Shown: one piece after another, positions 26,611 through 34,757 of the stretch
How the letters are laid out: each line of letters begins with the position of its first letter
Numbering within the stretch: position 1 is the first letter of the stretch
Assembly (NCBI GenBank): GCA_900550865.1
Contig: URTM01000005.1
Location: forward strand, 1-64,000
Direction: 5' to 3'
DNA length: 64,000 nucleotides
From: an uncultured Dorea sp.
Lineage (GTDB): Bacteria > Bacillota > Clostridia > Lachnospirales > Lachnospiraceae
The notes under the pieces: generated by a model
Database searches by the model: none
What the model was told of the DNA's origin: nothing
Seen by the model: only the letters and a program-made list of their open reading frames with translations
Made by a program: the position numbers and the translations under genes

Positions 26611-26645
26611 ATAAAAAAGGCAGGAAACAAATCCTGCCTTTTTCT
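26611..26645. terminator. Bidirectional terminator before the M24 peptidase 3' end
   Basis: AAAAAGGCAGGA and TCCTGCCTTTTT form a 12-pair stem with T runs on both strands. It ends the peptidase gene transcribed from the other side. Confidence 0.9.
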
Positions 26646-26663
26646 AATATGTAAAATTTAAAA

Positions 26664-27737
26664 TTAACCAACAATGCGGTATTTCTTATCTACAGCATTC
26701 AGAAGTTCATGTCCGTCTTCTGTTACGAGAACAAGGTCTTCAACACGAACACCGTATTTTCCTTCGAGGTAGATACCAGGCTCGATAGAGAAGATCATAC
26801 CAGGCTCAGCTACATTCTTGTTGATCGGGCTTACATCACCATACTCGTGATCTTCCTGTCCGATGAAGTGTCCAAGACGGATTCTCCAATATTCGCTGTA
26901 TCCGGCTTCGTCGATCAGATCTCTTGCCTGAGCGTCGATATCACAGAAACGTACACCAGGTTTGATAACGGCTTCAGCTTTCTCAACTGCTGTACGAACC
27001 AGATCGTGGATAGCAGCCTGCTCATCATCTACGCTCTTGCAGTAGAATGTTCTTGTCATATCTGAGCAGTAACCTTTCCATACACATCCCATATCGATCA
27101 GGACACATTCTCCGGCTTTCAGAGTTCTTGTCTCACTTGGTGTATGGTGCTGGTCAGCAGCGTTAGGTCCGAAGCATACGATTGTATCAAAGCTAACTCC
27201 GCTTGCTCCCTCTTTCAGGTATTCAGCGTCGATGAAGTCAGCAACTTCTTTCTCTGTCATACCTTCTTTGATGAAGTTAGCAACTCTTTCCATAACGGTA
27301 TCGTTGATCACAGATGCATGTTTCATGATCTCGATCTCTTCAGCGTTCTTAACAGCACGAACACCGTCTACGCAGTCAGATCCCCAGATTGTCTTCATCT
27401 CAGGGCAGCGCTCCTGAAGTGGGATGAGGAAACGTGCAGGCCATGTCTTGTCAATACCAAGAGTGCTCTTTGTATCGATGTGCTCCATCAGAACACCGAT
27501 CTGATCATCCATGTCGCTGAACCATACTTCCTCGAATCCTGTATTTGATACATAATACAGATAGTTCAGGAATAATGTATGCTTTCCACTTGTTCTAAGT
27601 AACAGGGCATATAATCTTTCCCCAGGATTTACCATGATTCCTGTTAAAAAGCGGATGCTCAGTGGATCAGATACCAGTAACTGATCAATTCCTTTCTCTT
27701 TCATTTTTTCCAATACGCGGCTAATTCTTTCGTCCAT
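26664..27737 (-). CDS. M24 family metallopeptidase (Xaa-Pro peptidase)
   Basis: A 357-residue pita-bread-fold peptidase that removes or releases residues next to proline. The metal ligands are seen as Asp in LIDMGCVW and SDMTRTF, His in LGHFIGQEDHE, Glu in SIEPGIYL and Glu in VRVEDLVLV. The N-terminal creatinase-like domain (1-125) carries MKEKGIDQLLVSDP. The His loop reads GHFIGQEDHEYGD, where classical PepP/PepQ have GHGIGLxxHE, so substrate range may differ. AGGAAGGAGC precedes the ATG. Codon choice is strongly biased to the common codons of this genome, suggesting high expression. Confidence 0.9.
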   Translation of the reverse strand: MDERISRVLEKMKEKGIDQLLVSDPLSIRFLTGIMVNPGERLYALLLRTSGKHTLFLNYLYYVSNTGFEEVWFSDMDDQIGVLMEHIDTKSTLGIDKTWPARFLIPLQERCPEMKTIWGSDCVDGVRAVKNAEEIEIMKHASVINDTVMERVANFIKEGMTEKEVADFIDAEYLKEGASGVSFDTIVCFGPNAADQHHTPSETRTLKAGECVLIDMGCVWKGYCSDMTRTFYCKSVDDEQAAIHDLVRTAVEKAEAVIKPGVRFCDIDAQARDLIDEAGYSEYWRIRLGHFIGQEDHEYGDVSPINKNVAEPGMIFSIEPGIYLEGKYGVRVEDLVLVTEDGHELLNAVDKKYRIVG

Positions 27738-28197
27738 TGTTAAAATGCTCCTTCCTGTGCGTTTTGATAAAAATCCTATTTAAGATAATAACATAAATTG
27801 GTTGAAATGACTAGACCATTGGGGACGGTGTTTGTGGCTTTTTTTGTGTCCCCTTTGGTAATTTTGTAAAAAAATAGGACTGCATTGTTTGGGAGGAGTG
27901 CAGTCCTGAGGAAAAAGTTATGAAAAAGATTTAAAGTGTTTGTTCTCTTGAACAATTCCTAGTATAGAATTGAATTGTGATAAAACTGTGATGGAATTAG
28001 GAAGAAATTGTTAACAAATCAAAAACATAAAATAAAATACGATCAGATGCACCATAAACCGGGACAGTGTTGAAATCAAAAAGTCCGGGTGTTAGAATTA
28101 CAACAGATGCTATAACAGAAGATATATAACAGAAAGATATCAAAGAACACAAGAAAGAACACGGAATATACGAACATACACCAAGGAGGAATATACC
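27738..28197. other. Long spacer with two inverted repeats
   Basis: This spacer separates divergent genes and should hold both promoters. ACCATTGGGGAC (27815-27826) and GTCCCCTTTGGT (27848-27859) form an imperfect inverted repeat around a T-rich loop. AGGACTGCA (27876-27884) and TGCAGTCCT (27899-27907) form a second; on the minus strand it is followed by ATTTTTTT, like a terminator, although no gene lies upstream of it on that strand. The rest is AT-rich. Confidence 0.55.
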
Positions 28198-29091
28198 ATG
28201 CGGATTCTAATCTACGGCGCCGGAGTCATCGGAAGTTTCTACGCATCCAGATTCGCCAAAGTGGGACTGGATGTGACAGTCTTAGCAAGAGGGCAGCGGT
28301 TAAAAGAATTACAGGGACATGGTCTCTGGTACAGAGGCAAGACAAGAACGCATAAAGTAGAGGTCAATACGATCAGTGAACTGAAGCCGGATGACCGCTA
28401 TCAGTTTATTTTTCTGACGGTACGGGAGAATCAGGTAGAAGAAGCACTGGAAGATATCAGAGAGAATAAAAGTCCGAATATCGTTACGATGGTCAATACG
28501 ATAAAGCCATATGGCAGATGGGAGAAAATCTGTGGAAAAGGCAGGATCCTTCCGGCATTTCCGGGAGCGGGCGGCTGTATCGAAGGCGGAATTCTGGATG
28601 CACAGCTTCTGCCAAGAGCAATCCAGCCGACGACTTTCGGTGAGATCGGAGGAAGAAAGAGCAGCAGGGAAGAAGCACTGGCGTACATATTTAGAAAAAG
28701 CCATATTCCATATCAGATCGTTCCGGAGATGCATCACTGGCAGATCTCACATCTTGGTGTGATCGTACCATTGGCGGATGCCTATTACCAGAGTAGACAT
28801 CCGGAAAAAATCTGTGCAAATGAAAAGCTGATGACGCTGACCGCATACCGGATCAAGAAGAATCTGAAATGGATTGCCCAGAAGGGAATGTTGTGCCCGG
28901 CAAAGCTCTATATGATCAAGGACATGCCGACAGGAATGCTGGCAGGAGTCCTTAGCAGGGCATATCAGAGTGAATTTGGCAACAAATTCCTTTACCGGCA
29001 TGCGATGCATGCGCCGGAAGAATTCCAGCGGCTGCATCAGGAATTTTATAATTATATGAAGACACATACGAAAGAGAGTAACCGAATATGA
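28198..29091 (+). CDS. Ketopantoate reductase (PanE/ApbA) family protein
   Basis: A 297-residue dehydrogenase. The Rossmann loop is YGAGVIGSFYA (6-16) and the NADPH-side LARGQR follows at the end of strand two. The central NTIKPYGRWEKICGKGR replaces the usual NG-rich segment, and the C-terminal helical domain is short (about 120 residues). True PanE enzymes convert ketopantoate to pantoate; this one is diverged and has no pantothenate genes beside it, so the substrate is open. CAAGGAGGAATA precedes the start. It overlaps the deformylase-like gene by four bases (ATGA), showing translational coupling. Confidence 0.8.
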   Translation: MRILIYGAGVIGSFYASRFAKVGLDVTVLARGQRLKELQGHGLWYRGKTRTHKVEVNTISELKPDDRYQFIFLTVRENQVEEALEDIRENKSPNIVTMVNTIKPYGRWEKICGKGRILPAFPGAGGCIEGGILDAQLLPRAIQPTTFGEIGGRKSSREEALAYIFRKSHIPYQIVPEMHHWQISHLGVIVPLADAYYQSRHPEKICANEKLMTLTAYRIKKNLKWIAQKGMLCPAKLYMIKDMPTGMLAGVLSRAYQSEFGNKFLYRHAMHAPEEFQRLHQEFYNYMKTHTKESNRI

Positions 29092-29498
29092 TAAGACCGA
29101 TTATGAAAGACATATTTTTCCTGAACCAGAGATCCGAGCCTGCAACAGAAGCGGATAAGCAGGTGGCAGTAGATTTATTAGACACATTGAAGGCACACGA
29201 AGAGGGTTGTGTCGGCATGGCAGCCAATATGATCGGGGTGAAGAAATGCATTATAGCTGTCAATATGGGCTTCATGAACGTAGCAATGTTCAATCCGAAG
29301 ATCGTAAAACGTTCCGGAAAATATGAGACGGAAGAAGGCTGTCTTTCTCTTACTGGTGTGAGAACATGCACCAGATATCAAGAGATAGAAGTAGAATATC
29401 AGGATATGAATTTCAAAAAACAGAGACAGAAATATAGCGGATGGACGGCACAGATCATCCAGCATGAGATAGATCATTGTCAGGGAATTGTGATATAA
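29088..29498 (+). CDS. Peptide deformylase-like protein
   Basis: A short (136-residue) member of the deformylase family, which removes formyl from N-terminal Met. Motif II EEGCLSL and motif III QHEIDH are intact, giving the Cys and two His metal ligands and the catalytic Glu. Motif I reads VGMAANMIG: the Gln of the usual GxGxAAxQ, which supports the oxyanion, is replaced by Met. The protein also stops soon after motif III, without a C-terminal helix. It could be a slow or specialised deformylase; a normal copy is expected elsewhere in the genome. Confidence 0.82.
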   Translation: MIRPIMKDIFFLNQRSEPATEADKQVAVDLLDTLKAHEEGCVGMAANMIGVKKCIIAVNMGFMNVAMFNPKIVKRSGKYETEEGCLSLTGVRTCTRYQEIEVEYQDMNFKKQRQKYSGWTAQIIQHEIDHCQGIVI

Positions 29499-29525
29499 CA
29501 GTGAGAAATATTTCCCCATATTTTA

Positions 29526-29554
29526 TTGACACAATTATATCAAAAGTATACAAT
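29526..29554 (+). promoter_or_regulatory. Promoter of gldA
   Basis: A perfect TTGACA, a 17-base spacer and TACAAT, 60 bases ahead of the start codon. Confidence 0.8.
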
Positions 29555-29614
29555 AAGGTTAAATTGTTAATAAAATAACACAAGAAAACGTGAAGATTGC
29601 AGGAGGGTAATATC

Positions 29615-30712
29615 ATGGCAAAGATTTTATGTAGTCCAAGTAAATATGTACAGGGTGCAGGTGAGCTGAAGAAACTGGGTGAATATGCTCAGAAGTATGG
29701 CAAAAAAGCACTCGTACTGATCACGGAATCCGGATACAAACGTATCGGAGACGTTGTAAATACCGGATTTGAAGGATACGAGATCACACCTGTATATGAG
29801 TATTTCAACAGAGAATGCAGTAAGAATGAGATCAACCGTCTGGTAGACATTATGAATGAAAAAGGCTGTGATGTCGTGATCGGTATCGGTGGTGGTAAGA
29901 TCCTGGATACAGCCAAGGCAGTTGCTTATTACAAAGAAGCTCCGGTTCTGATCTGCCCGACAATCGCATCGACAGACGCACCTTGCAGTGCACTGTCAGT
30001 TATTTATACAGATGACGGCGTATTCGAGGAGTACTTATTCCTTCCGGCTAACCCGAATATGGTTCTGATGGATACTGAGATTATTGCAAAATCACCGGTA
30101 AGGCTTACAGTATCCGGAATGGGTGATGCACTGGCAACATATTTTGAAGCAAGAGCCTGTCAGGCAAGCGGGGCAACGACATGTGCCGGCGGACAGGTTA
30201 CACAGGCAGCGATTGCACTTGCAAAACTTTGTTTTGATACTCTGATGGCAGAAGGTGTAAAGGCAAAACTTGCTCTGGAAGCAGGAGCATGTACACCGGC
30301 TGTGGAAAAAGTCATCGAAGCCAACACATTGCTGAGCGGTATCGGATTTGAGAGCGGCGGACTTGCAGGAGCACATGCAATTCATAATGGATTTACCGTA
30401 CTGGATGAGTGCCACCACATGTATCACGGTGAGAAGGTTGCATTTGGAACGATTACGCAGCTGGTACTGGAGAATATCCCGGCAGAAGAGCTGGAAGATA
30501 TCATCGACTGGTGTATTGAACTGGGACTTCCTGTGACATTAAAAGAACTGGGAATCATAGAAGTGACAGACGAGAAGCTGATGGCAGTTGCAACAGCAGC
30601 CTGCGCAGAGAACGATACGCTTCATAATATGCCATTCGAGGTAACACCGGAGACTGTATGTGCAGCAATCAAGGCAGCAGATGCATATGGTAAATATTTC
30701 CTTGGAGAATAA
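29615..30712 (+). CDS. gldA: Glycerol dehydrogenase (iron-containing alcohol dehydrogenase family)
   Basis: A 365-residue NAD-dependent, zinc-type GldA that converts glycerol and dihydroxyacetone. GIGGGKILDTAKAVA binds NAD; the metal ligands are Asp in GMGDALATYFEA, His in GAHAIHNGF and His in HMYHGEKVAFGT. Start choice: AGGAGGG lies seven bases ahead of ATG 29615; an ATG six codons upstream would translate the ribosome binding site. It has its own promoter and terminator, so it is monocistronic. Confidence 0.93.
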   Translation: MAKILCSPSKYVQGAGELKKLGEYAQKYGKKALVLITESGYKRIGDVVNTGFEGYEITPVYEYFNRECSKNEINRLVDIMNEKGCDVVIGIGGGKILDTAKAVAYYKEAPVLICPTIASTDAPCSALSVIYTDDGVFEEYLFLPANPNMVLMDTEIIAKSPVRLTVSGMGDALATYFEARACQASGATTCAGGQVTQAAIALAKLCFDTLMAEGVKAKLALEAGACTPAVEKVIEANTLLSGIGFESGGLAGAHAIHNGFTVLDECHHMYHGEKVAFGTITQLVLENIPAEELEDIIDWCIELGLPVTLKELGIIEVTDEKLMAVATAACAENDTLHNMPFEVTPETVCAAIKAADAYGKYFLGE

Positions 30713-30753
30713 TCAAGAATCTGCGAAAATAAAAAATACATAATCGGATAAAT

Positions 30754-30790
30754 ACAGAGAATCTGCCGCTGACAGGTTCTCTGTATTATT
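30754..30790 (+). terminator. Terminator of gldA
   Basis: ACAGAGAATCTG pairs with CAGGTTCTCTGT, followed by ATTATTTTG. The loop side CTGCCGCTGACAGGTTCT resembles the unit of the 44-bp tandem repeats at 26508. Confidence 0.75.
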
Positions 30791-30943
30791 TTGCAGAATC
30801 ATTCTATACATCCATCTGAAAATTCCAGTGGATTTCAAGAATAACTTAACGTCTTTTTTACAAAATTATCGAGTAAATTCAATATTCTCATACTATACCT
30901 GAAAGTGTACAAAAAACAAAATCAGAAAGTGTGAGAAATATCT

Positions 30944-32314
30944 ATGATCAAATCCTATGTTATTGATACCAATATTTTAATCCAGGCACCTTATGCATGT
31001 CAGTGTTTCGAAGAGAACAGGGTGATATTGCCATTGGTTGTATTAGAAGAACTGGATGGACTGAAGAAAGCAGAAGGGGAAAAAGGTGCAAATGCGAGAC
31101 GCACGATCCGTTTTCTGGAAAAACTTCGATTGAAGGGGGATCTCCTGAAAGGCGTTCAGATGGAAAACGGAGGAATCCTGCGCGTAGAACCCAATTGTGT
31201 AAATGTAGATATTCCCGAAAGCCTTCCAGAGAACAAACCGGATAACCGGATCTTGAAAGTGTGCAAAGGGATACGGGAAGAAGAAAAACCGGTTGTTCTG
31301 GTGACCAAAGATCTGGTCCTTAGGTTAAAAGCACAGATTCTCGGAATTGAAGCCCAGGATTTCAGTACAGAGCAGGTGATCGAAGAAGAAGGTCAGTACA
31401 GCGGCAGACAGATCTGTTATGTAGCGGAAGATAAATTCAAGGAATTCAAGAAAAAAGGTGCTCATCTGAAGGAACTGTATTTGTCCGATGAAGATGGTAA
31501 TAAGATCCAGCCGGAACTTACGGAGAATGAATTTATCATATTGAAGGCGGATCAGTCTGTGAAAAAGACACATCTGGGAAGAGTCGAGGGAAAGAAAGTA
31601 GTACCGTTAGAATTCAGAAAAAGCCAGCCATACGGGATCAAACCAAGGAATGCAGGGCAGTATTTCCTTCAGGAAGCACTGATGAAATCTGCTGAGAAAG
31701 CACCACTTGTGATTGTAAAAGGAATGGCAGGAACGGCGAAGACATTTTATTCACTGGCGGTCGGACTGGAGAAAGTCCTGAACAATCCGACCGGGGAATA
31801 CAGAAGAATTTTAATCTGCAGACCGAATGCGCAGTTTGATCAGGATATCGGATTCCTGCCGGGTGATGAGCAGGAAAAGATATCACCGCTGATGCGTCCG
31901 ATCGTCGATAATCTAGAGCAGCTGATCGATTCAGATGAGGAAGAACGTTATCAGGATGAACAGGAATTACAGGGCAAGATCGAAGAGATATTTGCCAGAG
32001 GGCTGATCCAGACAGAAGCAATGAATTTCATCAGGGGCAGGTCATTTGTCAAGACTTATCTGATCATAGATGAAGCGCAGAATATGACTCCGAATCAGGT
32101 GAAAGGAATCATAACAAGAGCCGGAAAAGGAACAAAGATCATATTGCTTGGAGATCCGAATCAGATCGACCGGCCGTTTCTGGATGAAAGAACAAATGGA
32201 CTCAGTTATGCGTCGGAATATATGAAGGGCAGCCCGTTATGCTATCAGATTACAATGTCAGCAGAAGAATGCGAGCGTTCCGAACTTGCGATGGATGCGA
32301 TTCATAGATTATAG
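30944..32314 (+). CDS. PIN domain-PhoH family ATPase (YlaK-like)
   Basis: A 456-residue fusion. Residues 1-130 are a PIN-type ribonuclease domain (VIDTNILIQ, EELDGLK, VTKD acidic residues). Residues 225-456 are a PhoH-type NTPase with Walker A GMAGTAKT near residue 259 and Walker B LIIDEAQNM near 373, followed by LLGDPNQID. PIN-PhoH proteins are thought to be RNA-unwinding nucleases; here the two parts lie in one chain as in Bacillus YlaK. It has a leading ATG after a poor ribosome binding site (AAGTGTGAG). Confidence 0.9.
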   Translation: MIKSYVIDTNILIQAPYACQCFEENRVILPLVVLEELDGLKKAEGEKGANARRTIRFLEKLRLKGDLLKGVQMENGGILRVEPNCVNVDIPESLPENKPDNRILKVCKGIREEEKPVVLVTKDLVLRLKAQILGIEAQDFSTEQVIEEEGQYSGRQICYVAEDKFKEFKKKGAHLKELYLSDEDGNKIQPELTENEFIILKADQSVKKTHLGRVEGKKVVPLEFRKSQPYGIKPRNAGQYFLQEALMKSAEKAPLVIVKGMAGTAKTFYSLAVGLEKVLNNPTGEYRRILICRPNAQFDQDIGFLPGDEQEKISPLMRPIVDNLEQLIDSDEEERYQDEQELQGKIEEIFARGLIQTEAMNFIRGRSFVKTYLIIDEAQNMTPNQVKGIITRAGKGTKIILLGDPNQIDRPFLDERTNGLSYASEYMKGSPLCYQITMSAEECERSELAMDAIHRL

Positions 32315-32350
32315 ACATAGATTATAGAATTAGAAGGGAACGAAATAAAA

Positions 32351-33016
32351 TTGAATAAAGTAACATATAAAGCAATCAAAAATATGCCGGAGGTGAATGC
32401 CTATATCGAACAGGGAAACAGAGTACTCGGAGCACTTGGATATACCGAACATTCCAGAGGACATGCAGTAAAAGTGGCGGAAACTGCAGGAAATATACTG
32501 GACAAATTAGGCTATAACCAGCATACGATCGAACTTGCAAAAATTGCGGGTTATATGCATGACATGGGAAATTGTGTAAACCGTGTGGATCATGCACACA
32601 GTTCTGCGATCATGACATTTCAGATATTGCGTGATCTGAAAGTACCGGATGAAGACATTGCAGTGATCGTCAGTGCGATCGGCCAGCACGATGAAGCAAC
32701 CGGTATGGCTGTGGATGCAGTTTCTGCGGCATTGATCCTGGCAGATAAGACAGATGTAAGAAGAAATCGTGTGCGGAATACGATCAAGGAAAGCTTTGAC
32801 AAGCATGACCGGGTTAATTATGCTGCGGTGGCATCCAGTCTTCATGTAAATGTAGAAAAGCAGGTAATTCTGCTGGAGATCGAACTGGATGAAGGAATCT
32901 GTTCTATATTAGATTATTTTGAAATCTTCTTGCAGCGTATGCTGATGTGCAAGCGTGCGGCGGAGATGCTGGGAATGAAATTCAAGATGAAGGCGAATGG
33001 GAATAAGATCTGTTAA
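32351..33016 (+). CDS. HD domain phosphohydrolase
   Basis: A 221-residue protein with the HD metal site: His34/His38, His70-Asp71 in YMHDMGN, and HAHSS with a further His and Asp in GQHDEATG and ILADKTDVRR. HD proteins hydrolyse phosphate esters of nucleotides; this resembles the small single-domain group without signalling domains. The likely start is TTG 32351 with AGAAGGGA upstream. It follows the PhoH gene by 36 bases and is probably co-transcribed, which may point to RNA or nucleotide turnover. Confidence 0.82.
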   Translation: MNKVTYKAIKNMPEVNAYIEQGNRVLGALGYTEHSRGHAVKVAETAGNILDKLGYNQHTIELAKIAGYMHDMGNCVNRVDHAHSSAIMTFQILRDLKVPDEDIAVIVSAIGQHDEATGMAVDAVSAALILADKTDVRRNRVRNTIKESFDKHDRVNYAAVASSLHVNVEKQVILLEIELDEGICSILDYFEIFLQRMLMCKRAAEMLGMKFKMKANGNKIC

Positions 33017-33069
33017 GCGGGTGTGGCAAATGAGTAAAGATCCGGAAGATGATTTCATAGAATCAGCAA

Positions 33070-33099
33070 TTGACATTCCATGAAAGACAGTGCTATAAT
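33070..33099 (+). promoter_or_regulatory. Promoter ahead of a terminator-ended leader
   Basis: A perfect TTGACA, an 18-base spacer and a perfect TATAAT. The start would be near 33106, only about 40 bases before a strong terminator. Confidence 0.85.
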
Positions 33100-33105
33100 A
33101 CAACC

Positions 33106-33185
33106 CTAAAATGAGTGTGGATTTTTCTGGAGCAATCTATTTTTCGCCACATGGTTACTGGATAGAAGTAACCATGTGGTTTTTT
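33106..33185 (+). ncRNA. Short RNA: leader/attenuator of the MATE gene or independent sRNA
   Basis: The promoter at 33070 and the terminator at 33147 define an RNA of about 80 bases. The 40 bases before the terminator (starting AACCCTAAAATGAGTGTGG) match no riboswitch I know. The MATE gene begins 120 bases later with no better promoter between, so conditional read-through is possible. Confidence 0.5.
33147..33185 (+). terminator. Strong terminator inside the MATE leader
   Basis: CCACATGGTTACT and AGTAACCATGTGG form a perfect 13-pair stem followed by six T. Confidence 0.9.
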
Positions 33186-33307
33186 AGTGTCACATATTCG
33201 GTTGAAACAATCTGTGACAAGCTGGAGAAATAGAGAAAAGTATTGCAAAGATCCGCAATAGAATTAGAAGATTAATAGATAGTACATATGAGAGAAAGGG
33301 GATATAT

Positions 33308-34636
33308 ATGGATCAGACATATATGAAAGAACAACCGGTATTAAAATTGATCGTATCGATGGCATTGCCGATGGTCATTTCTATGATGGTGAATTCACTT
33401 TATAATATTGTGGACAGCTTCTTCATTGCCAAGATCAGCGAAGATGCCATGACGGCATTATCACTGGTGTATCCAGTGCAGAATCTGGTCAATGCGGTGA
33501 TGATCGGATTTGGAATCGGAATCAATGCGGTCATCTCATTTTATCTGGGAGCGCAGGATAAAGAGAGGGCAGACAGGGCAGCAACACAGGGAATGCTGCT
33601 CGGAACCATTCACGGAGTCGGATTTATGATTTTGGGAATTGCCGTGATGAGACCGTTTTTACAGATGTTTACGGAAAATGCACAGATTGTGGAATACGGA
33701 GTGTGTTATTCAAGAATTGCATTTTTATTTGCCACGGCATTGTCATGGCAGCTGGTATTTGAGAAGACATTTCAGGCGGTCGGCCGCATGGTAGAGTCGA
33801 TGACCTGTATGATGTCAGGTGCGATCATCAACATTATCCTGGACCCGGTCCTGATCTTCGGACTCGGACCATTTCCGAAGATGGGAATCGAAGGAGCCGC
33901 ACTTGCAACAGGAATCGGACAGGCAGCAGCGGCACTGCTGTATCTGATCCTTTATATCGCGAATCCGCTTCCGGTGAAATACAGAAAGAAATACCTGAAA
34001 GCGGACCTTGGATTATGGAAGAAGTTATATGTGATCGGAATTCCGGCAAGCCTGAACCTGGCACTTCCGTCACTTTTAATCTCCGTATTGAATGTAATAC
34101 TTACAGGCTATGGGGAAGCCTATGTATTCGTTCTCGGAGTCTATTATAAGCTGCAGACCTTCCTGTACCTTCCGGCAAATGGAATCGTGCAGGGAATGCG
34201 TCCGCTTCTCGGATATAATTACGGAGCGGGAGAGCATAAGCGTGTACACAAGATCTTTCAGGACGGCCTGATCCTTGTACTCGTGATGATGGCAGCAGGA
34301 ATAGCAATCTGTCTGGCAGTTCCGGGACAGCTGATGGGATTATTCACAGCGAATCCGGTAACGATGCAGGCGGGAAGCGTGGCACTCAGAGTCATCAGTC
34401 TGGGATTCCTTGCTTCTTCGGTATCGGTTATCTGCAGCGGGGCACTGGAAGGACTTGGAAAAGGTGTGCATTCACTGATTATTTCACTGTGCAGATATGT
34501 AGTCGTGATCATTCCGGTAGCATTCATCGTCAGCCGCTTTATGGGGGCAGTCGGTGTGTGGCATGCATTCTGGATCACGGAAGTGGTGACTGCGGTGATC
34601 GCATATGTGGTGTATCGGAAAGGCGTGAAGAGATGA
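33308..34636 (+). CDS. MATE family multidrug/cation antiporter
   Basis: A 442-residue membrane protein with twelve predicted hydrophobic segments in two related halves. MALPMVISMMVNSLYNIVDS and the second-half QGMRPLLGYNYGAGEHKR are hallmarks of MATE exporters of the DinF/VmrA-like group, which expel drugs or metabolites against Na+ or H+. AGAAAGGGG precedes the ATG. The preceding promoter and terminator suggest control at transcript read-through. Ligand is not deducible. Confidence 0.92.
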   Translation: MDQTYMKEQPVLKLIVSMALPMVISMMVNSLYNIVDSFFIAKISEDAMTALSLVYPVQNLVNAVMIGFGIGINAVISFYLGAQDKERADRAATQGMLLGTIHGVGFMILGIAVMRPFLQMFTENAQIVEYGVCYSRIAFLFATALSWQLVFEKTFQAVGRMVESMTCMMSGAIINIILDPVLIFGLGPFPKMGIEGAALATGIGQAAAALLYLILYIANPLPVKYRKKYLKADLGLWKKLYVIGIPASLNLALPSLLISVLNVILTGYGEAYVFVLGVYYKLQTFLYLPANGIVQGMRPLLGYNYGAGEHKRVHKIFQDGLILVLVMMAAGIAICLAVPGQLMGLFTANPVTMQAGSVALRVISLGFLASSVSVICSGALEGLGKGVHSLIISLCRYVVVIIPVAFIVSRFMGAVGVWHAFWITEVVTAVIAYVVYRKGVKR

Positions 34637-34757
34637 AAATTCACAGGGCAGCAGCTCTTTTTGGATGCACAAGTATAATATAGTATGATAAAATGTAAAA
34701 TAGTAAAAAGTAAGAAGCGGGCAGTTGAAAGTCAGAAAGAAAGCAGGGAGGAACAAC

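Noticed and set aside
33106..33147. A preQ1, guanidine or other known riboswitch ahead of the MATE gene
   Set aside because: The 40-base region lacks the conserved loops of these aptamers; only the promoter and terminator can be supported.
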